DNA of 64,000 bases from Corythucha ciliata (GCA_038030265.1 CM075939.1:52805253-52869252); one strand, 5' to 3'; shown: positions 42,069 to 54,246, counted from the first letter of the stretch. Notes: generated by a model not told the origin, from the sequence alone. Program-made: numbers and translations.

Positions 42069-44802
42069 CACTAGGAAAAAAAAGAGGCACTTTCCCGGTT
42101 AATTTTAACCGAGAAATCTCGGTAAAATGTTTGCAACCGTCACGAGTCTGTAATGTCAACCGACAAGCTTGATACGGTTGAATGCACGTCTTGACTCGGT
42201 TAACGCATGTTGTCGGTAAAATGTTTGCAACCGAGTCTGACGGTCAAGCCACAAACACGGTTAAACACATGATCCCAGTCAGTTGAGACATATCTGTTGA
42301 ATGAACCGTCACTAGACGGTTAACTCTAACCGTTACTTTACGGTAGATTCTTCCGACCCACAACTCCCTTGTCTGTTCCAGCAACTGTCTAAATTCGGTG
42401 AAAGCTGACCGTATATTCGGTAATCACAGCCGTGTCAGGCGGTTAGTCCAACAGTGTGTTTACGGTAGTGGCGAACCGAATTTTGGATATTATACGGTAG
42501 CATCAGCAGAAAAAAAACGGTAAAATTTTACTGTCATGACGGTTGCATCAACGGTTACTCAACGGTAAAACAGGTGTCTCACCTCGGTTAAGAGGTACCG
42601 TCTTGAGTCTGGTGTCAACCGTGAAATAACGGTATATACTACCGTCGGCATACGGTAGAATATACCGTTTCTACTGTGGTACAAACGGTAAATTGTCACC
42701 GACTTTCTCGGTACGTACTTCCACTTTTCACAGTTAGCCTTACTGATTCTTTACGGCCAAATTTGCCGCAAAAAATGGTTGAGCCAAGCGTCAGAGGTAA
42801 ACCGCATATTAAATTTCCATTTCAAATCCTGATTTCTCTCGACGCTCGGTTCAGTCTTTCTTGTGGCCCGTTTGAGACCGTAAAAAAAAAATTTGAGTTA
42901 CCGTGAAAGTGAGTGTTCTGAAATTCTGTTATTGGTCAAAAAATATTAAAATTGGAAATGGGATGAACGTAAATTTTAGTTCACATGCGAAGAAGTCGTG
43001 AAAGAAGAAACACGAAATATATTTAAACATAGTACAAAGAATAAGTACAAAATTCACAACCGTCATTTCAATTCACCGTCATTGAATTCTGCTTTACCGT
43101 CACTTCGCTCGGTTTTACCGTCATTCAATCGTGTAGTCGCTCAGCTTCCACTCTTGCATAAGAGTTTTAACATCTTCATCCATTTCGGAGTCACAAGCTC
43201 TTGTTTCAACACGACTCAAATCACTTCACGAAAAAAAAAAAAAAAAAAAAAAAACTCTTTCATTGACTACAGTGACTGAAACAACTTCAGCGGGCGAGGA
43301 CTAAATAATGAGAAGTGCGAAGTTACTGGGAGCAGTGAGAAAGACAGACCTTGCGCGTTTTCTGCAGATGCCGCTAAAAACAAAGAGAGAGAGTGCTTTA
43401 ACCGATAGAGCACCCTGAATCAACAGAATTTTGACGGTTAAGGGTTGCCTTACTGAACCGTCTACTTAGTTGTTGCATCTAGTTACGAGTGCGTGAAGTC
43501 GGTTAAAAAGTGCTTGTCTAAGACTGCCAGAACAGGAGAGTTTTATAGGATGATGAAATGGGGGAGGGGACCTCTTGGGTAATGTTATGTCTATACGTAT
43601 CTGAATGCTTTCATTAAATAAAAATAAATACTAGGCTACCGATGGGAGCATTGAGTTTGATTCGATTTACATTTTTTGTGTGTGTTCTTCATCGAAAAAT
43701 GTCCCGCTTTCTTTGATAGTGACCTGGGACCCAGGGCAATTTGCGAAAGTTGCAAGATCCGGAAGTTTTAGAAAATGAAAATTTCGTATCATCGGTTTTA
43801 TCATCCGCCTACACAGTACAACGTCAGTACATTTGATATTAGTGGCCATGGAGCCGGGTTCACCGTCATTCAACTCTGCTTTACAGTTACTAAACTCGGT
43901 AACGCCGTCATTAAACTTTGTTACATCGCCATGTTCAACTCGATTTCACCATCATTGAATTGTGCTTTACCGTCACTTCGCTTGGTTTTACTGTCATTCA
44001 TCTCGGTAACACGACCGTTCAACTCGGCTTTACCGTCATTCAACTCGGTAACATGGTCGCTCAACTCGGTTTCTCCATCATTCCAGCTTAATTTCACCGT
44101 CATTCAACTCGGTTTTACCGTCATTCAACTCGGTTTTACCGTCTTCCAACTCTGTTTTACCTTCATTCAGATCGGTAATACGGTCGTTCAACTCGGTTTT
44201 ACCGTCATTCAGCTCGATTTCACCGTCATTGAATTCTGCTTTACCGTCACTTCGCTCGGTTTTACCGTCATTCAACACGGTAACATGGTCGCTCAACTCG
44301 GTTTCACCGTCATTCAACTCGGTTTCTCCATCATTCCAACTTGATTTCACCGTCATTCAACTCGGTTTTACCGTCATTCAACTCGGTTTTACCGTCTTCC
44401 AACTCTGTTTTACCTTCATTCAGGTCGGTAATACGGTCGTTCAGCTCGGTTTTACCGTCATTCAGCTCGATTTCACCGTCATTGAATTCTGTTTTACCGT
44501 CATTCAACTCGGTTTTACCGTTATTAAACTCGGTTACACGGTCATTCACCTCGGTTTTACCGTTATTCACACCGGCTGGGTGACAAGTTTTCAGCTCAAC
44601 CGACTTTGTTTGTACGGTTAAGCACGTCAAAGTGTGGAAAAGTCTGTTAAATACACGGTAAAAGAGTATTTTTGACGGTTGTTTGCACTCTTAACCGAAC
44701 AAATAACTGTTGGAGCCGTCTTTAACAGAATGACGTTTATTTTTCACGGTTTAAGTGACAGTAGTTTCAACCGAGTTTCGGAACCGACTCTTTTTCCCAG
44801 TG
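42069..44802. mobile_element. CACTR-ended non-autonomous transposon rich in ACCGT motifs
   Basis: Left end CACTAGGAAAAAAAAGAG, right end (inverted) CACTGGGAAAAAGAGTCGG. Beyond the ends the element is packed with CGGTTNA, ACCGTNA and TACGGTA words in both orientations (42090-42720 and 44600-44780), like the subterminal motif arrays of CACTA elements. The centre holds a 24-A run (43230-43254) and a 21-bp minisatellite. No transposase is encoded. The outer 3 bp do not match, so target duplication is unproven. It starts 22 bp right of the Harbinger duplication. Confidence 0.65.
43850..44580. repeat. 21-bp minisatellite with about 252-bp higher-order period
   Basis: The unit is close to TTCAACTCGGTTTTACCGTCA. 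A marked variant (ACCGTCTTCCAACTCTG) recurs at about 44138 and 44391, and neighbouring variants recur in the same order, giving a higher-order unit of about 12 basic units. Because 21 is divisible by three, both strands stay open for 60-190 codons; the minus-strand translation is a repeated NDGKTEL heptad-length unit. A further patch lies at about 43060-43140. I consider the open frames a consequence of the repeat, not genes. Confidence 0.85.
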
Positions 44803-45099
44803 AGAGCAGCGAGGAGAGCATAGCGGAGAAAATTTTCATATTTGTTTTTAATGGAAACGTTTCTTTTAACGCTGTGTGGGCGAATAGGAGAGTGGTGAAA
44901 TTTCTAGGCTCACTTTATCAGCCTAGAGGGGCTCTCCTCTTAGCACTTTTATTCACCGCTCCTATTTTTTATTACAATTCTTCCATTTCCTCGGATGTTT
45001 CAGCTATTCATCGTCCCTGAGCCCCACTATCACAGAAAACCATTAGTTTTCGGTTAAAAACAGCCACTGGATTGCCGCATTTTGCTCTAAAAACAATAT

Positions 45100-45143
45100 T
45101 TCATAATCCGCCGCCGAGAATATATTACCTGATAAATATGAAT
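45100..45143 (+). repeat. 44-bp dispersed repeat, right copy
   Basis: Matches 31036-31079 with two or three differences (TTCATAATCCG to ATAAATATGAAT). Flanking sequences are unrelated on both sides, so this is a short conserved word or the tip of a larger, otherwise unmatched repeat. Confidence 0.75.
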
Positions 45144-45573
45144 GTACGTCTTAGTTTGACGTTTGACGTCTTAGTACCGGACCTTCCGGCAGAGCTCAAA
45201 AACCTTCGGTTAGTCACCGCTTACACATTATAGGGAAAACCCTTTAGAGGATGATGGTTCACAAAAAGAGGGACTGACCCCATCGAGCTTTTCTTCTTTT
45301 TTTTCCGGAAAAATGAGAAAGCGAAAGGAATGCTCTTAGAGCGAGATGCGTAGCATTCCTTTTCTCTACCTCCCTCTTTCTGTGAAAGGATTCAGGGCAA
45401 ACTGGGGACACAATATTTTCTTTGATTCTCGTTCGGTCGGGTCCTTTTATGTCTACTTTTTCGCCATCAGAGATGTAGGCACCTGTTTATTTCATATAAA
45501 ATATAACAACATATCCCAAGAATGTGGCTATTCAACTTCAAAACACCATGGAAACCGGTCATGTTAGCCCGCT

Positions 45574-45795
45574 TTAAGCCCGGTTCACTCCTATTTTGCA
45601 CGATTCTGATTCGACGTGCACCGATCATGCATTTCAGAACGGAGACGGTGGAAACCCTCGTAACGTTTCAATCATATTGGGGTTGGGAAGACAATCTGAG
45701 AGGGCTGACGTCTATTACGATCCCCCCACCTATCAAAAATGCATGATCGGTGTTGGATCGGAAACGTGGGTAATATAGGTGTGAACCGGGCTTTA
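45574..45795. mobile_element. 216-bp Harbinger-type MITE with TTA duplication
   Basis: Body 45577-45792. Ends AGCCCGGTTCACTCCTAT and ATAGGTGTGAACCGGGCT are inverted repeats; TTA is duplicated at 45574-45576 and 45793-45795. Inner sequence also shows a palindromic tendency (GCACCGATCATGCATTT with AAATGCATGATCGGTG). No coding capacity. Confidence 0.85.
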
Positions 45796-48467
45796 CTCAA
45801 CTAAATTACGTGCAGTCAGTGCTACGTGGACCATAATATTATTTCTTACGTTTCCCCACCCAAATGATAGATTTCATGCTGTACTTGTTAAAATTTCAAT
45901 GCTGACGAGTTGTGACGAGTCAAGTTCTTCATTTGTTGCGTCATGTATGTTACTAGTATTATACTAGTATTTTTACAATACTATATTAAAATGAATTAAA
46001 TGCACTAAAAACTTAAAATTTCTACCAAAACCATTTTAGCCTGAATTTTTCTTCATTCTTGAGATCGTGAGACTCGTTTGCGGGCACTTAGATGATATTT
46101 CAACAGTGAACCTCTTACTCTTTGTACGTTTGAGAAGCAGAACCCGCATGACCTGGCATGTTGCGCTGGTTCTTGCCTACTCACATTATGTGTTTGACTG
46201 GGCGCTCTCATCACCGCAATGATCCCTTGCTGTTTTCCTGTTTTCCCTGTTCTGCAAGGGTGTCGGGCCACCACCGGACCATCAACTTATTCCATCGAGT
46301 TAAACTTAATTAATTGTGCAAGTTCAACCTTACAATTGGATTTTTGTCCACGAAACTGCGTCAGTTGTTTTTTGAGCTGCCCTTTCACCCCCCACCCCCC
46401 CACACCTTTCAAACACGGAGCATTCCACTCTGCTGCCATTGTGAACTTGAATCGGTTTTTTTTTTTTTTTGTCCCGACCCGAAATGAAAGCAATAAACGA
46501 GAATAAAACTTTGCACTCGGAAGAAGATTGGGACACAGCATTCTCTTCCGTTTAGAAAATATCGAATTTCGTGCAACCGTCAAGAGACGACGCCTGTAAC
46601 ACATTTTAACACGAACACTCTCTTTTTCTCATTCTCTCTCCCCAACTCACTGCTCCCCACATCCCACCATTGCCACCCTTCCACTTTTAATAAAGAATGT
46701 TATTAAAAGCGAGACAACACAATATAAGCTCTTGTGCGATCTCTTTCTCTCGCACACAGGAAGTTCCATTATACTGACTCGAGGAAGTCGGACGGAAACA
46801 GACAAAAACACAATTCGATTACCCTCGCCCTTGAACTTGTAAGTGTTACAAAACTTACAAAATGATTGGCTGGGGTTTCGAAGAATCACTGCTTTATTGC
46901 TAATACATTTACTCGCAATCTCACGACGTGACCTACTTTCAAATTACAGGGCGTATTAGGGAAAAGTCACACTATATCTCTCTCTTGCTTCTGTATAAAT
47001 ATTTCACCCTCGAGTCACTTCTCATGAGGGTACTCTAGTTAAACCCGTCCCCATCCCTGTAATTTATCAATTATCGAAGCCTGGATAACCGGATTTTCCC
47101 ATAGGGGAATTGTGAAAACTACCCCGCACATACACTTGCCGGTCATCTCTGGAACAATTTCGTGGGTCACCGAACTTGAAGTACAATTTAATGGAAGTGT
47201 GGCTTATACTCCAACGGCTTTTGTTACAGAAAGTTCCCCCTCATTTTTGTTCTACCAGTAATCAAGCAAGACGTGAAACGAATGACACTGTTGTCTTAAA
47301 CCAAATAAATTCTATTTAGTTCCTGGTAACGACAACCAAAAGCTCGAGAAATAATTAGGAAAGTCGAAGGCTCCAAGGGGGAGGGGGGAGGTGAAAAGAA
47401 AAGGCTCTGGGAAATGTTAACAAGAAAATAAATTACGCCAAACCCGCCCAGAACTAATTGTTGAGTTAACACTTCATTGCTAGCTCTTAATGTATTTCTT
47501 GTCGGTTTTTTTTTGTTACAAGCTTCTTACAACTTTATACACGCTACGCGTGTGCATCTGGGTAGAAACACACCTCCATTCCACACTACAGTTTCCCATC
47601 CACTGCTGCGTTTTATATGAAAATTGTTTCAAATCGTTTACATTATTCTAATAATTTCTTCAAAGCGCGATTTCTCTCCCCCTACGAACATTGTTTATGT
47701 CGTTTTACAAAATAAACTTTGGCTACGTTGGGCAATTGCCACGGGAAATATTTTCCCACTTCCCCGTCATTCCTTCAACTCATCGCTTCGCGCGAAAGTT
47801 GAATAATTAAATTATGCCTTCTCGTTTCATTTTTCCTTCGTCCTCTCAACTCTTTCTGAGCGGTTATGGAAGGAAGGGGCACAGGAAAACACGGCTCACA
47901 TATACTTCACCCTTTCTGTGAGTATATGCCGGGGTTTTTGAAAGAGTGAGAGAGATGTACGTGCGGGAAAAGGGAGATGGATTTAATCAACAAAAGGTTT
48001 TCACGCAAAGTTTACAAGTTTTCCTTAACTAGGTGTGCCGTAAGATAATTGTACTGGTGTGTGATGGTATGTGAGAAACTGAGGGTGGGGGTTGGAACAG
48101 TGGAAAGCTTCAAATTCTCTACTCACAACCGCCACGTTTTGTTGCTGTGGGGGCGGGGACGGAGGTCGAAACTCGCGTGGTTGCAACTTCCTTCACCGCG
48201 GTGCTTCCTTTTCAAGATAAATTAGCCCGCTCGTACTGAAACCTGAGGCGGCTTAAACTGATGATGGAGGGCAAGGAATCGTGTGAAAGCTGAGCTAATA
48301 CCAATGAACTAAATTTATACCTGCAAAGCTACCAAGAAAAAAATACAATTCCAGGTATTAGTGAGTACTCGATTTTGTTGGCATTATAATTAATTCAGTT
48401 CGTGTTAAATGTGGGATTTGCACTGGTCTAGGCATAAGTCATCTATTTCATCGTAATAGGCAAATTA

Positions 48468-48593
48468 TTAGACCCCGTTCACAAGCTCTGTGAATATTCG
48501 TTTGTAGAGCATTATGCAACCTATCATAATGCTTCATTTTTCGAGTGAATAATTGGTGGCACAAACTCCACAGAGCTTGCGAACGAGCCTTTA
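48468..48593. mobile_element. 120-bp TTA-type MITE
   Basis: Body 48471-48590, left end GACCCCGTTCACAAGCTCTG, right end CAGAGCTTGCGAACGAGCCT, TTA duplicated on both sides (48468-48470, 48591-48593). Same family as 23994-24173. Smallest and cleanest member in the window. Confidence 0.85.
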
Positions 48594-48644
48594 TGTTCAT
48601 TTAGTACGCAGTTGTTGCACTGCGTGCTTCCACGATATCCTGGA

Positions 48645-48960
48645 AACAAAAGTTGAGCAGCATAGCACACATTACTTCAGTAATTTTCCTGTTGAAAACG
48701 ATGACCTTGTCATCAATTGAGGTCTCTGAATAAACGCCACTCCAATCGATTCCATCGAGGTCACTCACATCGCCTGACAACCAGGAGACCCCTTCTGATG
48801 CCCGCCATAAACCGATAATTAAGGTAAATCATCAAGTCATGATCCGACAATGAAGGCTCGCACCTCTGATAGTAGCAGTCATCAGCTAGACTGGACACCG
48901 CTACGGCAATAACGTCAAACCAGAAAGAGGACTGCGAGAGCGTACCAGAACGATACGTTG
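48645..48960 (-). pseudogene. LINE endonuclease-to-linker fragment
   Basis: Minus-strand frame with SFWFDVIAVAVSSLADDCYY, SLSDHDLMIYLNYRF and, after a stop and frame change, GIDWSGVYSETSIDDKVIVF. SDHDL is the end of an apurinic-type endonuclease and the IDW-x-x-V/I-Y-x(6)-DDKV pattern fits the linker of Jockey/CR1-group LINEs. Short, decayed, facing away from the R1 fragment that follows. Confidence 0.6.
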
Positions 48961-48999
48961 GGCCAAACGGTACGAGACTCAGTGCCAAACAGTACGAGG

Positions 49000-49988
49000 C
49001 TCTCGCTGTGCCGAAGACCCAAATGGTCCTAATGCGGGGTCGTCTCTCGCAGGGTAGCCCCCTAGTGGTGCGCTATCGGGGATCACGCCTTGTGGGGGAA
49101 CGGCAGGGCCGCTACCTAGGGGTCGAGATTAACCCGGGGAGGACAGCGACCCCGCAGCTAGAGGCGATTGCGGGGAAGCTAGAGAGGACCTTTGCCCTCT
49201 TTAGGTCGGTGGGGGGAAACGTATGGGGCACGAACTTCCACTGCCGAGCTCGTTACTTCAGGGCGGTATTCGTACCTACCCTGCTGTACGGTGCAACGTG
49301 GTGGTGGCACCGGCCCACGAAAGCTCAGAGGGCGAAGGTCCTCAGCTTGCAGCGGCAGGCCTTGGTAAGGGTGACCATGGCGTACCGGACTGTCAGTTCC
49401 GACGCGCTTCAGGTGCTGGCGGGGATACCTCCTGCGGACCTCCTGCTCGACGCATGGGTTCACGGGCGCCGCCTGGTTCAGGGAAACTTGGACTGGGTAC
49501 GGTGCCGTGAAGATTGGGCAGAGCACCTCGGTCTCTTGGCCGAGGAGCGGGGGGCCGCATGGGGCCTCCGCCTCCTTGACGACCTAGTCGTTGAGGCTTG
49601 GCAGGCGCGTTGGACTTACAGTTCAACGGGTAGGCGTACATTCGGGTTCGTGCCCAACGTTCGGACGAGACTGGCAGCGGCCAAGTGGTTCACCCTTGAG
49701 CACGCTGCCATGAAAATCCTGACTGGACACGGCTCGTTTAACGCCAAGTTGTAGTTCTTCCGGCGGCGGGACTCTCCAACATGCCCTTGTGGTGTCGAGG
49801 AGGAGACCGCCGGCCATGTGCTTCGTCGCTGCAGCCTCCACGGGGATCTGCGGCGGGCGACATGGGGGAGTGGAGGCCCACCGGAAGACTCGGCTCTTGT
49901 CCGAGACCGGCGGGCGTATGGCCGCCTCCTGGCCTTCTCCCGCTCCTGGCTGGAGCGAAGAGGGCTGGGACCGGCCATGCTTGAGTAG
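49000..49988 (+). pseudogene. R1-like LINE, C-terminal reverse transcriptase fragment
   Basis: Long frame from about 49000 to an in-frame TAG at 49752, after which the same frame stays open to TAG at 49986-49988. Features: RYLGVEINPG at the thumb, FVPTLLYGATWWW, VLAGIPPADLLLD, MKILTGHGSFNAKL, and the terminal zinc motif CPCGVEEETAGHVLRRC. This is the same domain as 7756-8613, from a different, GC-richer element. Catalytic palm is missing, so it is a heavily 5'-truncated copy with one premature stop. Confidence 0.85.
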
Positions 49989-50590
49989 GGTTCCCTGTCC
50001 GGTTTCGGTCCATGGCGGAAGCCAGCATCCTCAGATCAAAAGACCCACCTCCGCGTGGTCTCTCTCGGGCGCGGCTGGCTGGCCAGCAGCCGTGGCTAAC
50101 GGGTTGAGCTGAGCGATGGGACCGACTCTGTTGCGGTATCCGGGCCAAAGATGGGGTACAGGCCAGGTAAAGGCCTGCAAAAAGGTCTAGGTATTGGCCA
50201 CATCTTAAGGAGTTCCGCAGAGAGAGAGTATAGCACCCATCATGCCGCATTCTCTCCCCAATATTAATAAATAATGAAATCAAATTGTCAACCCACGGAA
50301 TAACCGTATTTCAGGGTGAATAGTTTTAGCCCTTCAATAGTGAATCGTGAAAGGAAAAATAAACCCATTCAACCGGCGAGATTTTGAATACAAAAAGAAT
50401 ACTTCCCCGTGGGTTCTTTGTAAAGCGTGGGGAAAGCGGTGAGTTCTCATTATCATCTCGTAAACTGGACCTTTAAAGTAGTTGATGGAGTACCATGGTG
50501 AAAATTCTTGACCCCCCCCCCCCCGCCCAATTAATAAGTAAACTGTACAACCTCGCACTGCCGCTCAAAGGGGGAAATAGTAAATATGAT
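49989..50590 (+). other. R1-like 3' untranslated region and flank
   Basis: GC-rich sequence to about 50255 is probably the 3' untranslated region of the R1-like fragment, ending in an AATAATAAATAATGAAA-like tail at about 50262-50280. The rest, to the LOA-like LINE, is A/T-rich with a C run at 50513-50524 and holds no gene. Confidence 0.5.
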
Positions 50591-53500
50591 ATCATCCACA
50601 GCGCCCGGTCACCTAAAAAGGGGGTGGGGAGGTAAGTGAGGTTACTACAGGCGAATACCCAGCATAGTAAAACGGCGGCAGCTGATGTAGCCGTATTGCT
50701 GGGTAAAAAGGAGTTCGACGTGGGACTGTTGTAGTCAAGATTAGGGATGGAATAATCAATATTATGTGTCTTTTTATACAGGAGTTAATGGAGTGCCTAG
50801 GGCATGTGTAGTCGTAGCAGCGGATTTACAACCGGTGCCACTGCGGGCGTACGAGACGAGGGACTTTGTGGCGGTTGCCGTCCAAGAGAGATACCAGGCG
50901 TAGGACGAAAGAGTGCCTGGAACGCCTAAGAGATTATTGTAGCTACACCGGGAGCCTGTTAGTGGTGGGAGCGGACGTAAACGCCCACCATGAAGTGTGG
51001 GGTTCCTCAAATAACAATCGGCCTGGTGAGGAACTCCTGGAAGGATTGGTAAGATTAGGATTAACTATTGAGAATGTCGGGAGTGAGCCAACTTTTGTGG
51101 TGCGTAATAGGACGGAGGTCCTGGATGTTACTCTAAGCTTAGGGCCGACGAGTAGATGGATTACTAATTGGCGGGTCTGTGACAGATTAATAACGTCTGA
51201 TCACAGGCCTATTATGTTTAGTTTAGGAGCCAAAGGAGTTAAGAAACCCCTGGGAGGAATCCGAGACGGACGGACTGGGAGAAATTCGAGAGGACGGTAG
51301 GAGAAGCAACGGGAGAAGTATCCAGAAACACTTTAGATGAAGAGGAGAAAGAGATAAGAGAAATTATAACTTTGGCTTTTCAGGCGGCTTGTCCCGAGTG
51401 AAGGGTCAAAGAAAGGGGAGCGGTGTGGTGGAATGTCCACCTGAAAGAAAAGAAGCGGAGGATGAACTCGTCGTTGAGCGCGGCTAAGAGAACGGACGGA
51501 GAGGAGGAATGGGAGGCGTATCACCGGGCGCGGAAAGAATACAAAAGTGCGATTCGGAGAGAAGAGAAAACGTGGAGGAGCTTTTGCGAAGAGATAGAGA
51601 GCACGCGGGAGGTGGCAAGACTTAACCGCATAGTAAAGGAGGATAGCCGGCAACTTCTGGGCACAATTATTGAGCCGTCAGGTGAAGTAGTGGTAGAAAG
51701 TAGGGACATTTTGGAGTCGTTATTAAGCGAGCATTTTCCAGGTTGTGAGGAGGAGGAGGTTGTGCCCAGCCAGCACAGAGCGGAACATGAACGAGCGATG
51801 AAAGAGAGCGACGCTATTATTAATAGAGAGCGCTTCAGATGGGCCCTAAAGTCGATGGGCCAATATAAAGCACCGGGAATCGACGGGGAATACCCATGCA
51901 TGTTGCAGAGGGCCGGAGGACGAGCGCAGGAAAGGATAAGGAGACTCTTCGTCACATCTCTGGCGACGGGGCAAGTACCAACGCCATGGAAAAGGGTGAG
52001 AGTATCGTTGATACCTAAAGGTGGAGGGAAGCATGATAGGGCCGGAAACTTTAGGCCCATAAGTTTAAGTTCGGTAATGATGAGGTTGATGGAGAAGACG
52101 CTAGACGGGTATATCCGGGAGGGCATAGGTAAAAGCAGACCATATCTCAGACCATATTCCCCATAGCGGGGAAATCGACAGAGTCGGCGTTGCAAGAGCT
52201 GGTAGGGAAGCTGGAAGATACCATAGCCCAAAAAGAATACGCATTGGTTTTGTTCCTGGACATAGAGGGAGCATTCAACCAGGTCACTTTTCAGTGTATA
52301 GTGGAGGCTTTGAAAACCTTTCGGGTGAACCCGATGGTGGTTAGATGGATTAGTCATGCTCTGAGGCATAGGTGGATTACGGCAGAGTTAGGGGGAGAAA
52401 CGGTAGAAAGGAGGGCAAAAAGAGGAACCCCGCAGGGGTCTAGCCTCTCGCCCCTCTTATGGATAATAGTGGTAGATGAACTAATTAGATTAATGGAGGA
52501 AAATGGCTTCCATATGCAGTTTTTTGCGGATGATGGAGCCATCGTGGTTAGAGGAAAGGTATTGTCGACACTTTTTGAACTTATGAGGCAGGCGATTAGT
52601 ATAGTGGAGGAATGGTGCGAGCCAAGAGGGTTAACCATTAACCCGAGCAAGGTGAAGGTCTGTTCACACACAAGAGGAACAGGCAGGGGCTTCAGACTCT
52701 ACAGATTAGGGGCAAGGAGGTGGAGTTAACAATGGAAGTTAAGTATTTAGGGGTGTGGCTAGATCATCGACTGAGCTGGGAAAAGCACGTAAGGGAAACT
52801 TATCAGAAGGCGATGGGCACCTTTTGTCAGGTTAGAAGGGTAGTGGGGAAAACATGGGGCCTGAACCCCAAAATGACCCTATGGTTGTACACGGGGATTA
52901 TCCGACCAAGGATCCTCTACGGGGCCATGGTTTGGTGGAGGGCGGCGAACAAAAAGGGAAACGCAGCTAAATTAGACAGAGTGCAAAGGCTGGCCTGTCT
53001 GGCGACCCTAGGGGCGTTCAGAACGACACCAACAAGACCGATGGAGGTAATGCTAGGACTAAAACCCTTAAGCCTTGAACTGCAGGCACGGGCCATGGAA
53101 ACGGCATACAGATTGGACTGCATGTCAGGAGAGGTAGGAAACGGGGGGATACGAGAACACATGCGCAGAGTGGCACCGTCCACGGGCATGAGATCGGATC
53201 AAATGGTTAAACAAGGAGACTTTGTAAAGACGATCGTGGTCAAACTATCCCGGGAAACCGGGCAAGGGGGTGATACAGAAGAGATTAAGTGTTTTACGGA
53301 CGGTTCAAAAATTGGAACCGGGAAAGGGAAGGCGGGGTCAGGCATATACATCCCCGGAATGGGGGTGGAAGAGAGCCTGACGTTGGGGAAATACGCGACG
53401 GTGTTCCAGGCGGAGGTTGCGGCCATAGAGGCTTGTGCAATTGAACTGAGACGGAAAGGTGTGACAAATAAGCGAATAACGATATACTCGGACAGCCGAG

Positions 53501-54246
53501 CCCGCCTCCACGCCGGTGGTCAAGTCGGGGGCGGTGGGGAGCTGTAGAGCCAGTATATCGGCACTGCTGACGGAGGGTAACACGGTTACATTAGGGTCGG
53601 GTACCAGGTCATGCTGGCATCCCGGGGAATGAGAGAGCAGACAAGCTGGCTAAGACGGGGGCCATGACAGAATATGTCGGCCCAGAACCGGTGGTGGGGA
53701 TAGCAAGGGAAGTAGGACTCAGTGAAATTCGGGGTTGGGCGAAAGCGGAAGCCCAGGCACGATGGGAAGCAGAAGATCACTGCAGACAAGCGAAAGAGGG
53801 CATTAAAAGGTATGATGCCAACACGACAAAGTGGCTGGTAGGGTTAGGGCGAAAGCAAACTAGAAAGATAGTAGGAATATTTACAGGGCACTTTGCAGTT
53901 CAGAGACACTTGCACATGATGGGGCTAATAGGGGACCCTACATGTGAGAGGTGTGGAGTGGAGGAGGAGACAACGGGTCATTTAGTGAGAGAGTGTGAGG
54001 GGATTGCGGCAGCGAGGTTTGCTATATTTGGGAGGGACAGGTTGACCGACCTAGAATTTTCCAGGGCTCAAGGGGTCCGAGTACTGGATTTTCTGGGGAG
54101 GGTGAGGAGATTTGAGGAGCCGTGCTAGCCCCTCCGAGTCCGGGACCCGTTGGGTATGACGTAGGGGCCCAATTGGTGGCCTTGGCGTCGCCGGGCTCGG
54201 CTTGGCCGGGACGGCACCCCCCAAAAAAAAAAATCATCCACAGCGC
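50591..54246 (+). mobile_element. LOA/I-like LINE with 14-bp target duplication
   Basis: Body 50605-54232 with about 11 terminal A. ATCATCCACAGCGC is duplicated exactly at 50591-50604 and 54233-54246. It lacks ORF1 and the first part of the endonuclease, so it is 5'-truncated, but it otherwise carries endonuclease, reverse transcriptase, RNase H and a C-terminal zinc knuckle, plus about 100 bp of 3' untranslated DNA. Confidence 0.9.
50780..54128 (+). pseudogene. LOA/I-like LINE ORF2: endonuclease, reverse transcriptase, RNase H
   Basis: Endonuclease C-terminal half at 50780-51300: VVGADVNAHHEVWGSS, LTIENVGSEPTFV, VLDVTLSLG and SDHRPIMFSL. A frameshift leads to 51423-52166 with KAPGIDGEYPCML and VSLIPKGGGKHDR...FRPISLSSV. 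Another leads to 52190-52729 with LFLDIEGAFNQV, GTPQGSSLSPLLW and catalytic FADD (52523-52534). A further shift gives the thumb (VKYLGVWLDHRLSW, GKTWGLNPK) and RNase H: CFTDGSKIGTG, FQAEVAAIEA, IYSDSRA, and after a shift near 53510 GNERADKLAKTG. The end has CERCGVEEETTGHLVREC. Four or five frameshifts but few stops, so it is fairly recent. Confidence 0.88.

Larger units (their letters stand above)
44803..48640. other. Gene-poor stretch
   Basis: No supported gene. It contains the right copy of a 44-bp repeat (45100-45143), two TTA-flanked MITEs (45577-45792, 48471-48590), and T or C runs near 46457 and 46388. Open frames up to about 110 codons show no family motifs. Confidence 0.55.

Noticed and set aside
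43775..44621. Long open frames on both strands as a repetitive protein gene
   Set aside because: The 21-bp repeat period keeps every strand open; the frames have no start context, no non-repeat domain, and lie inside a CACTR-ended transposon.
48761..50283. Antisense open frames over the R1-like fragment
   Set aside because: They are shadows of a GC-rich coding strand; only 48645-48960 shows true LINE motifs on the minus strand.
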